Source: Marinactinospora thermotolerans DSM 45154 | GTDB lineage: Bacteria; Actinomycetota; Actinomycetes; Streptosporangiales; Streptosporangiaceae | Length of the DNA: 64,000 nucleotides | NCBI RefSeq assembly: GCF_900167435.1 | Contig: NZ_FUWS01000004.1 | Location: 392,961 to 456,960 of the forward strand | Reading direction: 5' to 3' | Shown here: in pieces, positions 60,940 to 64,000 of the stretch | How positions within the stretch are numbered: the stretch's first letter is position 1 | Layout: the number at the start of each line of letters is the position of its first letter | The notes under the pieces: generated by a model | What the model was told of the DNA's origin: nothing | Seen by the model: the letters and a program-made list of their open reading frames with translations, nothing else | Databases searched by the model: none | Translations under genes and position numbers: made by a program

Positions 60940-61904
60940 GAACCGTGGACCATCCCGCCGCGCCCATCGACCCGCGCCGCCACGCCGCGCTGCGCCGCCT
61001 GGAGCTGCGCGTGGTGCGCCGCCTCGACGGCCTGCTGCACGGCGAGCACCTGGGGCTGCGCCTGGGCCCCGGCTCCGAGCCCGCCGAGGCCCGCCTCTAC
61101 CAGCCCGGCGAGGACGACGTGCGCCACATGGACTGGTCGGTCACCGCCCGCACCACCGTCCCCCACGTCCGCGACCTCGTCGCCGACCGCGAACTCGAAA
61201 GCTGGACCCTGCTGGACCTGTCGCCCAGCATGGACTTCGGCACCGCCCAGGCGCAAAAACGCGACGTCGCCATCGGCGCGCTGGCCGCCGTCACCGTGCT
61301 GACCCAGCGGGTCGGCGACCGCTTCGGCGCCCACCTCCTGCACGACGGCCGCATCCGCCGCTGGCCCGCGCGCTCGGGCAAGAACGCCTTGTTGTCCCTG
61401 CTGTCGGCGGTGGCCGCCACCCCGCACGCCGGCGCGGCCCCCCGCCCGGACCTGGCCGAGGCCATCACCGACCTGGCCCGCACCCGGCCCCGCCGCGGCC
61501 TGCGCGTCATCATCTCCGACTTCCTCGACCCCACCGCCGACCCCGCCGCCCCCGCCCCGTGGGAACGGCCCCTGCGCCGGCTGGCCAGCCGACATCAGAC
61601 CCTGGCCGTGGAGGTCATCGATCCGCGGGAACTGGACCTGCCCGACATAGGATTGATCACCATGGCCGATCCCGAGACCGGACGCACCCGCGAGGTCCAC
61701 CTGTCCGCCCGGGTGCGCCGCCGCTACGCCCACGCCGCGGCGGCCCAACGCGAGGCCGTGCGTTCGGGCCTGCTGCGCTGCGGTGTTCCCCACCTCACCC
61801 TGCGCACCGATCGCGACTGGGTCCGCGACATCGCCCGCTTCGTCATCGAACAGCGCCGCACCGCCCACCCCCCCCCCCCCCACACCCCCGCCACACCCCG
61901 CTGA
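60936..61904 (+). CDS. DUF58 domain protein
   Basis: 322 aa from GTG 60936, overlapping moxR by four bases. The DUF58/VWA-like part shows YQPGEDDVRHMDWSVTARTT, then SWTLLDLSPSMDFG with the D-x-S-x-S MIDAS-like motif and IISDFLDP. Close to the C-terminus the protein ends in Pro/His/Thr residues encoded by a run of 14 C (61868-61881). Slippage there would change the last residues and extend the frame past the next start codon. It works with the MoxR ATPase. Confidence 0.92.
   Translation: MRTVDHPAAPIDPRRHAALRRLELRVVRRLDGLLHGEHLGLRLGPGSEPAEARLYQPGEDDVRHMDWSVTARTTVPHVRDLVADRELESWTLLDLSPSMDFGTAQAQKRDVAIGALAAVTVLTQRVGDRFGAHLLHDGRIRRWPARSGKNALLSLLSAVAATPHAGAAPRPDLAEAITDLARTRPRRGLRVIISDFLDPTADPAAPAPWERPLRRLASRHQTLAVEVIDPRELDLPDIGLITMADPETGRTREVHLSARVRRRYAHAAAAQREAVRSGLLRCGVPHLTLRTDRDWVRDIARFVIEQRRTAHPPPPHTPATPR
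61868..61881 (+). repeat. 14-C homopolymer tract inside the DUF58 coding sequence
   Basis: A run of 14 cytosines encodes four prolines and the bases next to them, 21 bases before the end of the DUF58 gene. It is a hot spot for slippage or sequencing error. Confidence 0.95.
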
Positions 61905-61946
61905 GACCCGGGCCGTCCGCCCACCTCACCGCAGAAGGAGAAGCGC

Positions 61947-62894
61947 GTGACGTTCCTATCCGCCGGCCGGCTCTGGCTGCTCCTGGCCGTCCTCGCGCTC
62001 GTCGCCGCCTACCTGCTGCTGCAAAGACGCCGCACCCACTACGCGCTGCGCTTCACCAACCTCGCCCTGCTCGACCAGGTCGCCCCCGCCCGGCCGGGGT
62101 GGCGCCGCCACGTCACCGCCGCCCTGTTCCTGGCCACGTTGACCGTCCTGGTACTGGGGTTCGCCCGCCCGGCCATGCCCGTCGAGGTGCCCCGGGAACG
62201 CGCCACCATCATCGTCGCCATCGACGTCTCCCCCTCCATGGCCGCCAGCGACGTCGACCCCGACCGTCTCACCGCCGCCAAGGAGTCCGCGCAGCGTTTC
62301 GTGGAGGCCCTGCCCGACCGGTTCAACGTGGGCCTGGTCGCCTTCTCCTCCACCGCCGCCGTCATCTCCTCGCCCACCCACGACCACCAGGCCGTCGCCG
62401 ATTCCATCGCGACCTTGCAGATCTCCCCGGGCACCGCCATCGGCGAGGGGGTTTTCACGTCGTTGCAGTCCATCTCCTCCTTCGACGAGGAGGCCGCCCA
62501 GGATCCGCCGCCGGCCGCCATCGTGCTGCTGTCGGACGGGGAGAACACCAGCGGACGCCCGGTCAGCTCCGCCGTGGACGCCGCCGCCGACGCCCAGGTG
62601 CCCGTCTCCACCATCGCTTTCGGCACCGGCGCCTCGATCATCGAGATCAACGGGCAATACGTCGAGGCCAACATCGACAAGGCCGCCCTGGAGGATCTCG
62701 CCGAAGGCACCCAGGGCCACTTCTATGAGGCCGAGTCCGAGGCCGAGCTGGAGGACGTCTACGACGACATCGGGTCCTCGCTGGGCACCGAGACCATCCA
62801 CGAGGAGGTCGTGACCCTCTTCGTCGGCGTGGCCCTGGCCCTGGCGGCGGCCACCGCGGTGGCGTCCCTGCTGTGGTTCCAGCGCCTGCCCTGA
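61947..62894 (+). CDS. VWA-domain membrane protein (BatA-like)
   Basis: 315 aa, GTG after AGAAGGAGAAG. Two N-terminal membrane helices (residues about 5-25 and 55-72), a VWA domain with MIDAS VAIDVSPSMAASD, then GTAIGEGVF and LLSDGENTSGRPV, and a C-terminal TM helix (VVTLFVGVALALAAATAVAS). It is the third gene of the moxR-DUF58-VWA operon and the membrane partner of the ATPase. Confidence 0.93.
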   Translation: MTFLSAGRLWLLLAVLALVAAYLLLQRRRTHYALRFTNLALLDQVAPARPGWRRHVTAALFLATLTVLVLGFARPAMPVEVPRERATIIVAIDVSPSMAASDVDPDRLTAAKESAQRFVEALPDRFNVGLVAFSSTAAVISSPTHDHQAVADSIATLQISPGTAIGEGVFTSLQSISSFDEEAAQDPPPAAIVLLSDGENTSGRPVSSAVDAAADAQVPVSTIAFGTGASIIEINGQYVEANIDKAALEDLAEGTQGHFYEAESEAELEDVYDDIGSSLGTETIHEEVVTLFVGVALALAAATAVASLLWFQRLP

Positions 62895-62990
62895 CCTCGC
62901 CCGCTCCCTCCCCCAATGATGCCCGGTATAGCCTCTTTGCCCGCTAACGTGGTGCCGTTTGCCCCGACAACCACGCAACGGAGAACGCTC

Positions 62991-63713
62991 ATGCCGGCCC
63001 CCACCACCCTCTTCTTCGACCTCGACGACACCCTCCTGGACGACCACGCCGCCAGCAGCGCCGGCCTGCGCACCCTCATGGACCGCCTCGGCCACCCCGA
63101 CTACAACGCCGCCCGCCGCCTCTGGGACATCCAGACCCACATCTCCTTCAGCGCCTACGTCGCCGGCCGCATCTCCCTCACCCAACAACGCCGAGAACGC
63201 ATCCGCGCCCTGGCCACCCACGCCGGCCACCCCTGGATCTCCGACGAGCACAGCGACGACCTCTACCACAGCTACCTCGACTCCCACCGAGCCGCCTGGC
63301 GCGCCTTCCCCGACGTCGTGCCCACCCTCAACCGCCTCACCGCCGCCGGCATCACCCTCGGCGTCATCACCAACGGCCCCGAAGCCATGCAACGCGACAA
63401 ACTCGCCGCCCTCGACATCACCCACTACTTCAAGATCATCGTCTGCGCCGACACCGCCGGAGCCGGCAAACCCGACCCCCGCATCTTCCACACCGCCTGC
63501 CACCACCTCGGCGTCACCCCCGACCGCTGCTGGCACATCGGCGACCAGCTCAAAGCCGACGCCATCGGCGCCCTGGCCGCCGGCATCCGCCCCATCCTCC
63601 TGGACCGCCACCGCCTCCACCCCGGCCAAGCCGACATCACCACCATCACCACCCTCGACGACCTGCCCCGCCTCCTCGGCCCCGCCGTCTCCGCCTCCAC
63701 GGGGCTGCTGTGA
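62991..63713 (+). CDS. HAD-superfamily hydrolase (YjjG/5'-nucleotidase-like)
   Basis: 240 aa, ATG 62991 after CGGAGAA. Motif I FFDLDDTLLDD, motif II ITNG, motif III lysine in GAGKPDPRIF and motif IV HIGDQLKADAIG are present. The sequence layout is that of YjjG/haloacid dehalogenase-like 5'-nucleotidases. Its stop overlaps the next start (GTGA). Confidence 0.92.
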   Translation: MPAPTTLFFDLDDTLLDDHAASSAGLRTLMDRLGHPDYNAARRLWDIQTHISFSAYVAGRISLTQQRRERIRALATHAGHPWISDEHSDDLYHSYLDSHRAAWRAFPDVVPTLNRLTAAGITLGVITNGPEAMQRDKLAALDITHYFKIIVCADTAGAGKPDPRIFHTACHHLGVTPDRCWHIGDQLKADAIGALAAGIRPILLDRHRLHPGQADITTITTLDDLPRLLGPAVSASTGLL

Positions 63714-64000
63714 ACCCCCCCGCCCACGACCCGGCGCGCCCCCTGCGCCGGGTCACCGCCCACCTCATCGCCACCACCCCCCACCACACCACCGCCATCA
63801 CCCACGCCAACGGCGCCCCCGCCCTCCCCGGCGCCCGCGTCCCCTTCGGCGCCGACCCCGCCGACATCGCCCGCACCGCCGCCGGCCTTCCCCCCACCAC
63901 CCCCCTCACCCCCCACGACCTGCGCACCGAACTCCACCACCTGCCCGGCCCCCTCCACCTCCACATCGACCGCCTCTACTACACCGCCCCCGCTCCCCCC
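63710..64000 (+). CDS. Possible NUDIX-like protein (3' partial)
   Basis: 97 residues are visible before the window ends. GTG 63710 overlaps the HAD stop, so the genes are coupled. The start RRVTAHLIATTPHHTTAITH, then PALPGARVPFGADPADIART and LHLHIDRLYYTAP are reminiscent of actinobacterial NUDIX proteins, but the REx2EE box is not recognisable in the visible part. Nearly all codons end in C. Family call is tentative. Confidence 0.45.
   Translation, partial: MNPPAHDPARPLRRVTAHLIATTPHHTTAITHANGAPALPGARVPFGADPADIARTAAGLPPTTPLTPHDLRTELHHLPGPLHLHIDRLYYTAPAPP

Noticed and set aside
1..64000. CRISPR array or tRNA/rRNA genes.
   Set aside because: No regularly spaced repeats and no tRNA T-loop pattern with matching acceptor arms were seen. 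A tRNA/CRISPR search program would be decisive.

Overview
The window is very G+C-rich, with dense genes, many GTG starts and purine-rich ribosome-binding sites. Coding thirds end almost always in G or C. Gene content (assimilatory nitrate/nitrite reduction with an NnaR-like HemD/winged-helix regulator, MoxR-DUF58-VWA operon, PAS-GAF-SpoIIE phosphatase, TM0106-type nuclease-helicase, DUF5701, DUF4166) points to an actinomycete, most likely Nocardiopsaceae/Streptosporangiales-like. The species cannot be fixed from sequence alone. No rRNA, tRNA, CRISPR array, complete insertion sequence or prophage was recognised; this reads as chromosomal sequence.

Layout. 0-3.4 kb: 3' part of an assimilatory nitrate reductase and its FAD/[2Fe-2S] electron-transfer partner (+). 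3.4-11.5 kb: mixed accessory genes (P450, TetR, DUF5701, alpha/beta hydrolase, AhpD-like protein, a toxin-antitoxin-like pair, a tandem EF-G-domain-IV-like protein, a frameshifted SDR). 11.5-16.3 kb: the minus-strand operon nirB-nirD-nnaR-cbiX, which supplies nitrite reductase, a HemD-like regulator and siroheme chelation, with a GlnR-like box upstream. 16.6-22.8 kb: a PH-like small ORF, a PAS-GAF-PP2C phosphatase, a degenerate ADP-ribosylhydrolase fused to a dual-specificity phosphatase, RNase Z, and an RlpA-like secreted protein.

22.9-31.2 kb: a plus-strand run with a 1189-aa RecB-like/RNase H-like/SF1 helicase protein, a P-loop kinase, two small membrane proteins, a tyrosine recombinase overlapping the second of them, and a 481-aa unknown. 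31.3-46 kb: housekeeping and regulatory genes (AlaT-type aminotransferase, HxlR, TetR-DUF4166 operon, ankyrin, NUDIX, EamA, amino-acid permease, XRE-PNPOx, MBL, HAD, hydrolase, ExoIII, second tyrosine recombinase). 45.8-57.5 kb: DUF418-type membrane protein, an unknown gene behind a gap with two A+T-rich palindromes, arginase-family protein, MFS exporter under a possible iron box, GlcD-like oxidase, a decayed SUKH gene, a GNAT-like gene, an acyl-CoA synthetase, pterin dehydratase and a DsbA/FrnE protein. 57.7-64 kb: two small unknowns, a membrane pseudokinase divergent from a MoxR-DUF58-VWA operon carrying a 14-C tract, a HAD phosphatase, and the start of a possible NUDIX-like gene.

Themes. 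Nitrate assimilation is split into two modules about 8 kb apart and is probably under GlnR/NnaR control. At least seven genes have a TAnnnT box 6-8 nt before the start codon and no ribosome-binding site, which suggests widespread leaderless mRNAs. Strong GC-rich hairpins mark many gene ends. Several genes are decayed (SDR, SUKH, possibly the first gene of the DUF4166 operon).
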